A DNA stretch of 64,000 bases from an uncultured Candidatus Binatia bacterium (GTDB lineage: Bacteria; Desulfobacterota; Binatia; UBA9968; JAJDTQ01), in the NCBI GenBank assembly GCA_958295985.1, contig OY282432.1:372001-436000 (forward strand), read 5' to 3'. This document shows, piece by piece, positions 1 through 8,116 of this stretch (positions are counted from its first letter, which is position 1; every line of letters starts with the position of its first letter). The notes below the pieces were generated by a model. That model saw only the letters and a program-made list of their open reading frames with translations, ran no database searches and was not told the origin of the DNA. Both the position numbers and the translations under genes were made by a program.

Positions 1-997
1 TGTCCACCAGCGTCAGATAGAAGAGCGCCAATCCCCGCAGGGTGAACACCGCGGCAATCAGCTTTCGGGGATCGACCCGGTCGGTCAACCAGCCGGAGAA
101 CAGCGTCCCGACCACGTTCATGGTTCCCATGAGGGCAAACGCGACGCTGACGGTCCCCCGCTCGAATCCCTGCTCCAGGGCATGGGGAATCAGATGGGTT
201 CCGATGAGCCCGTTGGCGGTGCCGCCGCAGATGGAGAACACCCCGCACAGGAGCCAGAAGGTGGGGGTCTTGACGGCGTCCCGGATGCCCATGACCGGCC
301 CCGTGGGCGTTGCCGGCGGCGTGGAAGGGCGGGTCTTATCCTCTCCTCGGGGCCCCTCCTCGTAGGGCTCCAGGCCGACATCCGCGGGCTTGTCGCGCAT
401 GAGCAACCAGACCATCGTCACCGCCACGACCGCGCAGGCTACCAGCACGTAAGAACCCATGCGCCAGCCGATGTATCCAATGATCAGAAGCATCAACGGG
501 GCGAAGACGATCTGTCCCGAAGAGCTGCCGCTGCTGAGGATGCCCACCGCGAGTCCGCGCCGGGAGTTGAACCAGCGATGCGCTACGGAAGCGGAAAGTA
601 CCCCGGACATGCCGCCGGCCCCCAGGCCGACCATGACTCCCCAAGTCAGCCAGAACTGCCATAGCTCGCTCACGAGAGTGGTGCCCAGAAGACCCGTCGA
701 GAGCAGCGTCAACGAGGTCATCATGACCCGGCGCGGTCCGTACCTGTCCAGAATCCAACCCACCACCGGAGCGGCGACGCCGTAGAGCAGGAGATTGATG
801 GAGATCCCGAAGGTGATGGCCGAACGAGCCCATCCGAAGTCCGCTTCCAGCGGATGGATCAGCACGGTGGGAACCACACGGATGCCGGCCCCGTTGAAGC
901 TGGCAAAGAAGGTCACCGCGACGATGAGCCAAGCGTAATGAAAAGGTAACCGGAAGGGTGGACGCGCCTGCGTATCCGGGCCGGCGGGATGATTCAT
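1..997 (-). CDS. MFS transporter, 3' end beyond window (partial)
   Basis: This is the N-terminal 332 residues of a major facilitator superfamily carrier read leftward from the ATG at 997; the frame is open at the window edge, so the last helices are missing. It shows a first membrane helix near residues 20-40, a GWILDRYGPRR loop typical of the MFS motif between helices 2 and 3, and a charged central loop near residues 200-225 (EPYEEGPRGEDKTRP) followed by a second bundle. It is clearly paralogous to the carrier at 5606-6919: both share segments such as GAGGMS.VL.ASVAHRWF and CGGT.NGLIG.H.IPHAL. Substrate is unknown; relatives of this oxalate/formate-antiporter-like branch move monocarboxylates. 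It lies just downstream of a TctC binding protein gene and a strong hairpin. Confidence 0.85.
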   Translation of the reverse strand, partial: MNHPAGPDTQARPPFRLPFHYAWLIVAVTFFASFNGAGIRVVPTVLIHPLEADFGWARSAITFGISINLLLYGVAAPVVGWILDRYGPRRVMMTSLTLLSTGLLGTTLVSELWQFWLTWGVMVGLGAGGMSGVLSASVAHRWFNSRRGLAVGILSSGSSSGQIVFAPLMLLIIGYIGWRMGSYVLVACAVVAVTMVWLLMRDKPADVGLEPYEEGPRGEDKTRPSTPPATPTGPVMGIRDAVKTPTFWLLCGVFSICGGTANGLIGTHLIPHALEQGFERGTVSVAFALMGTMNVVGTLFSGWLTDRVDPRKLIAAVFTLRGLALFYLTLVD

Positions 998-1022
998 CCG
1001 ATCTCGCTTTCCGTGGTAGCGG

Positions 1023-1060
1023 GGGAACAGGGGTCCCTCCGGAGGCCGACCCCTGTTCCC
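1023..1060 (-). terminator. Strong stem-loop between tctC and MFS genes
   Basis: A perfect 13-bp stem (GGGAACAGGGGTC at 1023-1035 with its complement at 1048-1060) encloses a 12-base loop that contains a further CCTCC/GGAGG stem. It begins about ten bases past the stop of the TctC gene on the minus strand and ends 26 bases before the MFS start. There is no long U tract, so it may act as an mRNA 3'-end stabiliser or a leaky terminator. Confidence 0.55.
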
Positions 1061-1069
1061 TGATCGCTG

Positions 1070-2047
1070 CTACTTCGGCAATGCGTCGCGCATGGCCTGG
1101 GTGTACTTGCTGTAGTTCTTCACGTAGTTGTCCAGGTCCGCCTGTGCCGCCTTGGAGTCGCCGGGGACGATGGGGCTCTTGGACTTGGCCAGGAACTCCC
1201 GGTATTCCGGATCGTTCATGGTCTTCACGAACAGGTCCTCCAGGATCTTCTTCCTGTCAGCGGGCAGACCCGGGGGCGCCACGATGCTGCGGCCCACGTA
1301 GAGGCGGAGGTCGATCCCCTTCTCCTTGGCCGTCGGCGTATCGGGGGCGTTCACCGGCCGCTGGTCGTGCAGGTGGAGGACGGGCCTCACGTCGCCCGAC
1401 TTGATGTAGGTGGCGGTGGTGGGGTGGTCGATGGGTTGCAGGTAGACGTCGAAGTCATTCCGGATCATGGACGGTATGCCCTCGCTGGTGCCGCGGTACC
1501 CCGACACCACGTCCATCTGGATGCCGAGTTCCCTGGCCGCGACAAAGGTCGGGATCCAGCGCGACACGCCGATGCCTTCCACGCCCCACTTCACGCGCTT
1601 CGCCTTCTGGAGATCTTCGAGAGTATGGAAACGGGAGTTCTTGCCGACGATGAGGCTGTAGGGTTCGGCTCCAACCCGTGCGATATAGGTGAACTTGGTG
1701 ACGTCGTAACCGGTCTTCTCGGCTCCGCTGATCAACTGCTTCCCGAGCATGCCGTCGGTGAACAGGTGCCCCAGCGTGTAGCCGTCGGGTTTGGCCCGGT
1801 ACATGGCCACCGTGCCGATGACCAGTCCGCCGCCGGTGATGTTCTTGACCACGAGATGGACGCCCTTGGGCAGGTATTTCCGCATAGTCCTGCCGATGCC
1901 TCGGGCCAGCCGGTCGAACCCGCCCCCGGGAGAGCCCGCGACGATGATGATGATGTTCCTTTTCGGAAAGTCCGCTGCTGAAACGGTGGTCGATTGCGCA
2001 AAGGCCACCAGAGTGAACAACACAGCGATGGCAATCCACTTTTTCAT
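1070..2047 (-). CDS. TTT-family (TctC/Bug) substrate-binding protein
   Basis: This is a 325-residue periplasmic binding protein of the tripartite tricarboxylate transporter family (TctC, Bug fold). The N terminus MKKWIAIAVLF...VSAADFP is a Sec signal peptide, and the mature part has the family's VAGSPGGGFDRLARG anion-loop and KPDGYTLG motifs. The start at 2047 is chosen because AGGAGG (2055-2060) sits seven bases upstream; a longer reading frame exists but adds a non-signal-like leader. No TctA or TctB gene is adjacent, so it must pair with a membrane component elsewhere, possibly the set at 11.7-14.8 kb, or be an orphan Bug receptor. The ligand is probably a carboxylate or aromatic acid but cannot be read from sequence. 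Confidence 0.9.
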   Translation of the reverse strand: MKKWIAIAVLFTLVAFAQSTTVSAADFPKRNIIIIVAGSPGGGFDRLARGIGRTMRKYLPKGVHLVVKNITGGGLVIGTVAMYRAKPDGYTLGHLFTDGMLGKQLISGAEKTGYDVTKFTYIARVGAEPYSLIVGKNSRFHTLEDLQKAKRVKWGVEGIGVSRWIPTFVAARELGIQMDVVSGYRGTSEGIPSMIRNDFDVYLQPIDHPTTATYIKSGDVRPVLHLHDQRPVNAPDTPTAKEKGIDLRLYVGRSIVAPPGLPADRKKILEDLFVKTMNDPEYREFLAKSKSPIVPGDSKAAQADLDNYVKNYSKYTQAMRDALPK

Positions 2048-2319
2048 AACGGGTCCTCCTGTTGGTAAGCGCCGTATCTGCCCGATTTTTCGAGGCTCCC
2101 TAAGAAACAACATACAGGGGATGTTGTCAAACTCCGCATTGCCTGCGAAGCATCCGGATCATCTATCCATTGTCTTTCATCGGCGCCTCTCCTTTCGCTT
2201 TTCTGTTAGATCAAGATCTCCGGCATCCGTCGGTGGACCCGCCTGCGCCTCGTGGTAGAAACCTTCCAGGCCCCTTACGCTACGCAGCCGAATAAACCGG
2301 AGAACGGAGGACATCTTCC

Positions 2320-3306
2320 ATGGTCATCGACATTCACGCTCATTTCACCCCGCCCGAGTGGATCCGGGCCATGCGCCGGGACGGCGGGCGGCACGGGTGC
2401 CGCATCGAGGAGGACGGCTCGGGCGGGTTGTCGTTGCGGGTCGGGGAAGGCCGTCCCGCGGCGCTGCAACCGTTTCTCTCGGATCTCCCGGCCCGTCTGG
2501 ACGCCATGAGGGAACGGGGGCTGGACCGACAGGTGCTGTCGCCGCCCATGACCATCGTGACCTATCAGTTGGAGGGCGTTCACGGGCAGGCGGTTTCGCG
2601 GCTGTTCAACGAGACCAACGCCGAGGCGGCGCGGGAGACACCGGGGTTGATCCCCGTGGCCACCGTTCCCATGCAGTCGAGCCGGGAGGCGGTAGAGGAG
2701 CTCCGGTACGCGGTGGAGCGGCTGGGCATTCGGATGGTGGAGATCGGCACCCACATTGGCGGCGTGAACCTGGACCATGAGTCGTTCCGGCCGTTCTTCG
2801 AGTGCGCGGCTGACCTCGGCGTGCTGGTGCAACTGCATCCCCACCGCGTCGCGGCCGCGGACCGGTTGAACCGGTATTACATGAGCAACCTGGTGGGCAA
2901 TCCCATGGACACCGCCATTGCCGCGGCTTCGTTGATCCTGGGGGGCGTACTCGAGCGCTACCCTTCCCTCAACGTCTGCCTGGTGCACGGCGGCGGCGCC
3001 CTCCCCTATCTTCTCGGTCGGGTGGTCCACGGTCACGGGGCGGTTGCCGCGGCTCGCGCGGTCCCCGGTGATCCGGAAACGTACTTCCGTCGTTTCTACT
3101 TCGACACGATCCTGCACGACCCGCGTATGCTCGCCTTCCTGCGCGAGTTGGCAGGCGAGGAACGGATCTTGCTGGGAACCGACTACCCCTACGACATGGG
3201 GGAAAGCGATCCGCTGGGGCTGCTGGAGCAGGCGGGCTTGGGCGACTGCGACGCCGTTTGCGGGGGGAACGCCGCGAGGCTGCTGGGGCTCAGGGCAGAG
3301 TCCTGA
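2320..3306 (+). CDS. Amidohydrolase family protein (ACMSD-like)
   Basis: A 328-residue TIM-barrel metal hydrolase or decarboxylase of the amidohydrolase-2 family (COG2159; relatives include ACMSD and gamma-resorcylate decarboxylase). Visible metal and catalytic positions are His6 and His8 (IDIHAHF), His173/175 (VQLHPH), His223 (LVHGGG) and Asp288 (GTDYP). GGAGG at 2306-2310, nine bases before the ATG, supports the start. It is transcribed divergently from the TctC gene and converges with the cytochrome c gene, leaving only 26 bases between stops. Uptake of an acid by the neighbouring TctC followed by hydrolysis or decarboxylation here is a reasonable inference, but the substrate is unknown. 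Confidence 0.88.
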   Translation: MVIDIHAHFTPPEWIRAMRRDGGRHGCRIEEDGSGGLSLRVGEGRPAALQPFLSDLPARLDAMRERGLDRQVLSPPMTIVTYQLEGVHGQAVSRLFNETNAEAARETPGLIPVATVPMQSSREAVEELRYAVERLGIRMVEIGTHIGGVNLDHESFRPFFECAADLGVLVQLHPHRVAAADRLNRYYMSNLVGNPMDTAIAAASLILGGVLERYPSLNVCLVHGGGALPYLLGRVVHGHGAVAAARAVPGDPETYFRRFYFDTILHDPRMLAFLRELAGEERILLGTDYPYDMGESDPLGLLEQAGLGDCDAVCGGNAARLLGLRAES

Positions 3307-3332
3307 CCGGACGTTGCGGTGACGGATGGGAG

Positions 3333-4256
3333 CTACTCGACCCGGTGGTCGATGGGCGGCAGCGAGCGCAGGTAGACGGCGATGGCGGTGAGGTCTTCGT
3401 CGGTCATGTGTTCGTAGCCATGGACGATGACTCGCTCCATCAAGCCTTGAACGTTGTCACCGTCGGGCTTGTAGCTGCTCTTCAGCAACTCCACCATGTC
3501 CTCGACGGACCAGTCACCCACCCCGGTCGCCTTGTGCGGCGTGATGTTGGGCGCGGTCTCACCCTCGGGTCCGTCCGCGGCGCCCGCCATCAGCATCTCC
3601 CGGTTCAGCCCGCCGGCCCAGTCCCGCGGAGTGTGGCACTCGCCGCAATGGGTGACGGCCTGCACGAGATAGGCGCCTCGATTCCACTGGACGGATTGGT
3701 CGGGGTCCAGAGTCCACGGGCTTTCCTCGAAATAGCGCCACTTCCAGCCCGCCAGCAAGAAGCGCCAGCCGAAGGGGGCCGTCAACTCGGGCGCCCGGTT
3801 CTCTTTGCGCACCGGCCGGACCGTGGACAGATAAGCCTTGATGGCCAGGATGTCCCCATCGGTCATGTTCGTGAAGGAGGTGTAGGGGAAAGCCGGGAAG
3901 AGGTGCCGGCCACCGCGGCCGACGCCTTTTCGCATGGCCCGGAGGAAGTCTTCATCGCTCCAACGGCCGATGCCGGTCTCCGGGTCCTGAGTGATGTTGG
4001 TGCTGTAGATGATGCCGAAGGGTACCTCGATGGCGTAGCCGCCGGCGAGCTCGGCGCCTTTGTTGTCGTAGTCGGTGTGGCAAGCGATGCACAGGCCGGC
4101 CCGGACAAGGTACTTTCCCCGCGCCACCGGGCCGTCCGCGGCCCCGGCCGAGGACAGCCACGAGAGCGCCCAGAGCGCCAGCGCCAACCCGGCTATGGCG
4201 GGGCCCTTCTTGCATTGGGCCGAGGGCATGTCCGGCAGACCCCTCTCCGCGGTCAA
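3333..4256 (-). CDS. Diheme c-type cytochrome with signal peptide
   Basis: This encodes a 307-residue exported cytochrome with two heme c sites, CIACH at residues 56-60 and CGECH at 204-208. An N-terminal hydrophobic stretch (IAGLALALWALSW) ends at AAD, so it is periplasmic. Each half has the F-P-a-F/Y and downstream Met patterns expected for axial ligation, for example around Met131. The TTG start at 4256 overlaps the TGA stop of the M24 gene as TTGA, suggesting translational coupling; an ATG at 4229 (MPSAQC) is a plausible alternative. Similar diheme proteins are electron-accepting subunits of periplasmic dehydrogenases, but no dehydrogenase is adjacent here. Confidence 0.87.
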   Translation of the reverse strand: MTAERGLPDMPSAQCKKGPAIAGLALALWALSWLSSAGAADGPVARGKYLVRAGLCIACHTDYDNKGAELAGGYAIEVPFGIIYSTNITQDPETGIGRWSDEDFLRAMRKGVGRGGRHLFPAFPYTSFTNMTDGDILAIKAYLSTVRPVRKENRAPELTAPFGWRFLLAGWKWRYFEESPWTLDPDQSVQWNRGAYLVQAVTHCGECHTPRDWAGGLNREMLMAGAADGPEGETAPNITPHKATGVGDWSVEDMVELLKSSYKPDGDNVQGLMERVIVHGYEHMTDEDLTAIAVYLRSLPPIDHRVE

Positions 4257-5425
4257 TCGTTACGGCACACGATGATCTCCCGCGGACAATCGTGCATGTT
4301 TTCCAGTCCAGTGTCGGTGACGCGCATCATCTCGCCGAACTGGACCCCGCGCAACCCGTCTTCGGTGACCACGTTGGGCTGGATCACCAGACACATGTTC
4401 GTCTCGAAGCGGAAGTCGGGCGGGACGCCGCGGCTGGTCTTCCGCGTCCGCAGGATCGGCGGCAACTGACTGGCGCCGTGGACCACGTCGTCGTAGACCG
4501 TGAAACCCCGCTCGTGGACCACGTCCGCGGCTTCCAGCACCTCCGCGGTTCCGGCCCCTGCCTTGATGACGCCGGCAATACGGTCGAAGGCCTCCATGGC
4601 CACGTCGTGGAGCCGCCGGTATTCCGGGGTCGGCCCCTCGCCGATGGTAAAGGTGCGCAGGACCTGTCCGGTGTAGCCAGAGTAGTTGGTACTGATCTCC
4701 GTGACCAGCACGTCCCCCTTCTGCAGGATGCGGTTGGACAGGTGCTGCTGCGGCACCCCGCCCCTGGGGTCGTGCATGGAGGTGGTGATCATGAAGTGAA
4801 TGCCGTTGATGCCGCCCTTGCCCAGGTAGACGTCCTCGACGATCCGAGCCAGCTCGTGCTCGGGGATGCCGGGCCGCGCCCTTTCGGCCAGGGCCGCCAC
4901 CGAATCGTCGCTCATGGCCGAGGCCTGGCGCAGACGCTCGATCTCCTCTGCGCTCTTGACTTGGCGCTGGTCGCGCATCTCGGCGCTGAAGTCCGCCCAC
5001 CGAACTCCCGGCAGTGCCTCACTCAGCCGCAGGTAATGTCGGTAGGGCACGCTGCCGCAAAGCCCCACGTTGCCCTTCTCCAGACCCCGGTCCTTCAGGT
5101 TCTCCAGCACCCGCGGCACCGAATCCACCGAGCCCGTGGGGCCGGAGCCGCCGAAGCGGACGTCGTCGATGACGGCCATGCGCCTGGCGTTGGGCAGGTG
5201 ATTGGACAACTGCACGAAGAGCGTCGGGTCTCCCTGGCGCGGGTAGATGAAGTAGGCCTCGGAGGTGGTGATCCAGTTGCACAGGTAGTGGATCTCCGGC
5301 GCGGTGCGGCTGCCGTAGAATACCACGGCCTCGAGGCCCAGGCGGTCCATGCGCGCTTGCACCGCGGCATGGCGGCATTGGTACTCCGCGTCGGAAAAGC
5401 TGAGGTAGTTCGGATCACAGGCCAT
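4253..5425 (-). CDS. M24-family protein with degenerate metal site (creatinase/prolidase-like)
   Basis: A 390-residue pita-bread-fold protein with an N-terminal creatinase-type domain (about 1-155) and a C-terminal M24 domain (about 160-385). The five dimetal ligands of aminopeptidases are largely lost: the two Asp positions read Glu243 (VTEIS) and Gln254 (GYTGQVLRT), the TIEP glutamate is Gln349 (VIQP), and the last Glu position reads Gly364 or a shifted Glu365. The His at 316 (VVHGA) remains. Metal loss is seen in true creatinases, so amidine hydrolysis or a C-N hydrolysis without metal is possible. It is coupled by a 4-base overlap to the cytochrome gene and preceded by a 113-bp inverted repeat. 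Confidence 0.85.
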   Translation of the reverse strand: MACDPNYLSFSDAEYQCRHAAVQARMDRLGLEAVVFYGSRTAPEIHYLCNWITTSEAYFIYPRQGDPTLFVQLSNHLPNARRMAVIDDVRFGGSGPTGSVDSVPRVLENLKDRGLEKGNVGLCGSVPYRHYLRLSEALPGVRWADFSAEMRDQRQVKSAEEIERLRQASAMSDDSVAALAERARPGIPEHELARIVEDVYLGKGGINGIHFMITTSMHDPRGGVPQQHLSNRILQKGDVLVTEISTNYSGYTGQVLRTFTIGEGPTPEYRRLHDVAMEAFDRIAGVIKAGAGTAEVLEAADVVHERGFTVYDDVVHGASQLPPILRTRKTSRGVPPDFRFETNMCLVIQPNVVTEDGLRGVQFGEMMRVTDTGLENMHDCPREIIVCRND

Positions 5426-5467
5426 GGGGTTTCTCCGTGATTACAAGCAAATACACCGACAATGCAA

Positions 5468-5580
5468 AAACCGTCATTCCGGGCTTGCCCCGGAATCCGG
5501 GGAGGCGGCGGTGGGCGTGTCCGTATCTCTTCCCCGGCCCCCTCCTCCCGGATTCCGGGGCACGCCCGGAATGACGGTTT
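5468..5580. repeat. Intergenic inverted repeat with ~40-bp arms
   Basis: Two nearly perfect inverted arms of about 40 bases (left from 5468, right ending at 5580; outer ends AAACCGTCATTCCGGG) enclose a spacer of about 33 bases between the MFS gene and the M24 gene. The CGTCATTCCGGGC...CCGGAATCC core resembles dispersed intergenic palindromes common in high-GC proteobacterial genomes. It would form a long hairpin in the transcript joining the two genes. Confidence 0.7.
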
Positions 5581-5605
5581 GAAAGGATACTGCCACTACA
5601 CTGGG

Positions 5606-6919
5606 TCACGCGGCGGCCAGTCCGGGCTGCGGCGCCGGCAACGTCGCCCGCGGCTCGTCCTTGGAGATGGCCAGAGACATGACCGCGGCCAGGGCCGCCA
5701 GCAACGCGCCGATGAGGAAGGCCGGCACGTAGTCGCCGAAGTAGTCGAAGATGATGCCGCCGCCCTGGGCCATGGCGGCGCCGCCCAACTGATGGGACAT
5801 GAAGATCAGCCCGTAGATGCTGCCCACGGAGTTCTTGCCGAAAGTGTTGCCCGCGATGGCGACCACCGGCGGGACCGTGGCGAACCAGTCGAGCCCGTAG
5901 ACCACCGCGAACACGAACATGCCGTTGGCGTCGGTGACCACAGGCAAGATCAACAGCGCCACCGCCCGCAAGCCGTAAACCCCGGCCAGTACCTTGCGCG
6001 GGTCCATGCGGTCGCTCAGCCACCCGGCGCCCATGGTGCCGATGAAGTTCATGCCGCCCATGATCCCCACCGTCCAGGAGGCCGCAGCGTTGCTGATGCC
6101 GATGTCCAGGGCGTGGGGGATCATGTGGCTGCCGATGAGCCCGTTGGAGGTGCCGCCGCAGATGGCGTAGGCGCCGCACAGAAGCCAGAAGGTGCGGGTG
6201 CGCGCGGCGTCTCTCACCGAGGTGCTGACGACGGCCGGGGCGCTCGCGCTCCCGGAGGCTGCGAGCGTGTCGGACTGGCCCAGCGGCTCGTCGCCGACGT
6301 CCGCCGGATCGTTGCGCATGAGCCACCACACCAGCACGAAGGCCGCGGCGGCCAGGCAGGCCAGGGCCGTGGCGGCCGTGCGCCAGCCCCAGACCGTGAT
6401 GATCCCCATGACCACCGGGATGAAGATAAGCTGTCCGGTGGAGCCCGCGCTGTTCAGGAAACCCAGCATCACGCCCCGGTGGCGCACGAACCAGCGGTGC
6501 GCGACGCTGGCCGCCAACACCGACGACATGCCTCCGGCCCCGGTGCCGACGATGATGCCCCAGACGAGGATGAACTCCCACAGATCGTCGATGAACGCGG
6601 TGAGGCCCACCCCGACGCCCAAAAGGATCAGCGCGGCGAGCATCACCACGCGCACCCCGTGACGGTCCTGGATGCGGCCGCCGATGGGACCGATAGCGCC
6701 GTAGAGCACCAGGTTGATGGATACCGCGGACATGATCGACGCGCGGCTCCAGCCGAAGTCGGCTTCCAGAGGCCTGACGAAAGTCTGAGGGGCCGCCCGG
6801 ATGCCCGCCGCCAGGAGCGTCGCCATGAAGGTCAGCGCGACCACGACCCAGCCGTAGAAGAACCGGACGTTCAGCGGATTGCGGGCCTGCGCGCCGGGCA
6901 CGTTATCCATGGTGTTCAT
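5606..6919 (-). CDS. MFS transporter (oxalate/formate antiporter-like branch)
   Basis: A complete 437-residue major facilitator with twelve predicted helices and a charged middle loop near residues 205-235. The helix 2-3 loop reads GRIQDRHGVRV and the corresponding second-half loop reads GWLSDRMDPRK. It is a paralogue of the partial carrier at the left edge. Eight bases separate it from the upstream LLM oxidoreductase gene, so the two are likely cotranscribed, suggesting a carrier-plus-flavoenzyme pair for the same compound. The chosen ATG has AGGGACGG nearby; ATG three codons later is an alternative. Substrate unknown, probably a small organic anion. Confidence 0.88.
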   Translation of the reverse strand: MNTMDNVPGAQARNPLNVRFFYGWVVVALTFMATLLAAGIRAAPQTFVRPLEADFGWSRASIMSAVSINLVLYGAIGPIGGRIQDRHGVRVVMLAALILLGVGVGLTAFIDDLWEFILVWGIIVGTGAGGMSSVLAASVAHRWFVRHRGVMLGFLNSAGSTGQLIFIPVVMGIITVWGWRTAATALACLAAAAFVLVWWLMRNDPADVGDEPLGQSDTLAASGSASAPAVVSTSVRDAARTRTFWLLCGAYAICGGTSNGLIGSHMIPHALDIGISNAAASWTVGIMGGMNFIGTMGAGWLSDRMDPRKVLAGVYGLRAVALLILPVVTDANGMFVFAVVYGLDWFATVPPVVAIAGNTFGKNSVGSIYGLIFMSHQLGGAAMAQGGGIIFDYFGDYVPAFLIGALLAALAAVMSLAISKDEPRATLPAPQPGLAAA

Positions 6920-6927
6920 AGCCGTCC

Positions 6928-7920
6928 CTACGGGCGCGGCCCCAGGGCCTCGACGGCGCCTTCATAGTCTTCGAGCCGGGGCAGCAGCAGCGCGTGCTCC
7001 ACCCCGGCCTCGCGGTACTCGGCAATGCGCCGGCGGCACGCCGCGGCATCCCCCAGCAGGTAGAACGCCTCCACCATGGCATCCGTGATCAGGTGCACGG
7101 CGGACGCTTCACCCCGGCTCTCCGCGGTGGCGCGGAGCGACGGCAGGATGCCCGGGTCGAAGCCGCCACGCTCCAGCAGGACCTCGCCCACGAAGGGCTC
7201 GGCCAGGAGCCGTACCATCCGTTGCTTGAGGGCCGGCATCATCCGCGCGGGATCGTCGGTCAGCCGCACGATGAGCATGCAGGCGATGTCGATGGATGCC
7301 GGCTCGCGGCCGGCCTCCCTCGCCGCTGACTCGATCTCCCGAACCGCGTACCGGACGTAGCTCGCCGGCACGTAGGCGTTGAGCAGGACGCCGTCGGCCA
7401 CCGCGCCCGCGAGCCGCAAAGCCTTGGGGCCGATGGCGGCCAGGTAGATGGGGAGGCGTTCCTGCAAGGGCTTGACCGCAAGCCGCACGGCCTTCAGGTC
7501 CCAATAGACGTCCCCGGCGCTGATGCGCTCGCCGGCCAGGAGCTGCCGGAGCTGCCCCACCGTCTCCCGCATGGTGTCCAGCGGCTGCTCGTAGGGCATG
7601 CCCATGCGGCCCTCGATCACCCACTTGTCGCTTCGGCCCAGCCCCAGGAGGAAGCGGCCGCCGGAGATTCGGTCCAGGGTCGCCGCGCTCATGCCCATCA
7701 GCGCCGGGTTCCGCGTGTAGGGATTGGTAACGCCCAGGCCAAGCCGTATCCGCTGGGTGGCGGCGGCGAGGAATCCCAGGAGCGAGAAGGTTTCCTCGTG
7801 AAAATAACGCTCGGTCACCCACAGGGAGTCGAAACCGGCCTCTTCCGCGACGCGCGCGTAGTTCCTCAACTCGTCGCCGCTGTCGATGCCGTGGTAGAGA
7901 ACCATTCCCAGCCGTGACAT
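6928..7920 (-). CDS. LLM-class (luciferase-like) flavin-dependent oxidoreductase
   Basis: A 330-residue TIM-barrel enzyme of the bacterial luciferase superfamily, of the F420- or FMN-dependent type: AGFDSLWVTERYFHEE, RIRLGLGVTNPYTRNP and GRFLLGLGRSD are characteristic strands. Such enzymes reduce or hydroxylate small molecules using FMNH2 or F420H2, and the cofactor cannot be decided here. The start at 7920 (MSRLGMV) matches family N termini; the frame extends farther upstream into a MITE-like palindrome and that extension is not believed to be protein. It is the first gene of a probable two-gene operon with the MFS carrier. Confidence 0.88.
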   Translation of the reverse strand: MSRLGMVLYHGIDSGDELRNYARVAEEAGFDSLWVTERYFHEETFSLLGFLAAATQRIRLGLGVTNPYTRNPALMGMSAATLDRISGGRFLLGLGRSDKWVIEGRMGMPYEQPLDTMRETVGQLRQLLAGERISAGDVYWDLKAVRLAVKPLQERLPIYLAAIGPKALRLAGAVADGVLLNAYVPASYVRYAVREIESAAREAGREPASIDIACMLIVRLTDDPARMMPALKQRMVRLLAEPFVGEVLLERGGFDPGILPSLRATAESRGEASAVHLITDAMVEAFYLLGDAAACRRRIAEYREAGVEHALLLPRLEDYEGAVEALGPRP

Positions 7921-7951
7921 GGGTACGTCCAGCCCGCTACGTGGATTCCCG

Positions 7952-8116
7952 CTAGTGTCCTGTCCCAGAAATAACGGTGCTAATCTGCTGGTCCTTTTTG
8001 CCGTCGGCTGCGTTGCTCCTCCTCGCGTGGTATGGGCCACTGCTCGTCGTCGCGCCTTGCCGACAACAAAAAGTCCTGCGCATCTTGGCACCGTTATTTC
8101 TGGGACAGGACACTAG
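7952..8116. mobile_element. 165-bp palindromic MITE-like element ending in CTAG
   Basis: The outer 29 bases are a perfect inverted repeat (7952-7980 and 8088-8116; outer end CTAGTGTCCTGTCCCAG). Inside, the arms remain imperfectly complementary, for example CTTTTTGCCGTCGGC against its counterpart near 8056-8075, so the whole element folds on itself. It has no coding capacity. Both ends carry CTAG, which may be a palindromic target duplication. The right-hand CTAG supplies the TAG stop of the permease gene ending at 8113. Confidence 0.75.

Noticed and set aside
336..932. 198-codon frame on the minus strand at the left edge
   Set aside because: It is an Arg/Gly-rich out-of-frame reading of the MFS gene; the true frame gives a membrane carrier with MFS motifs.
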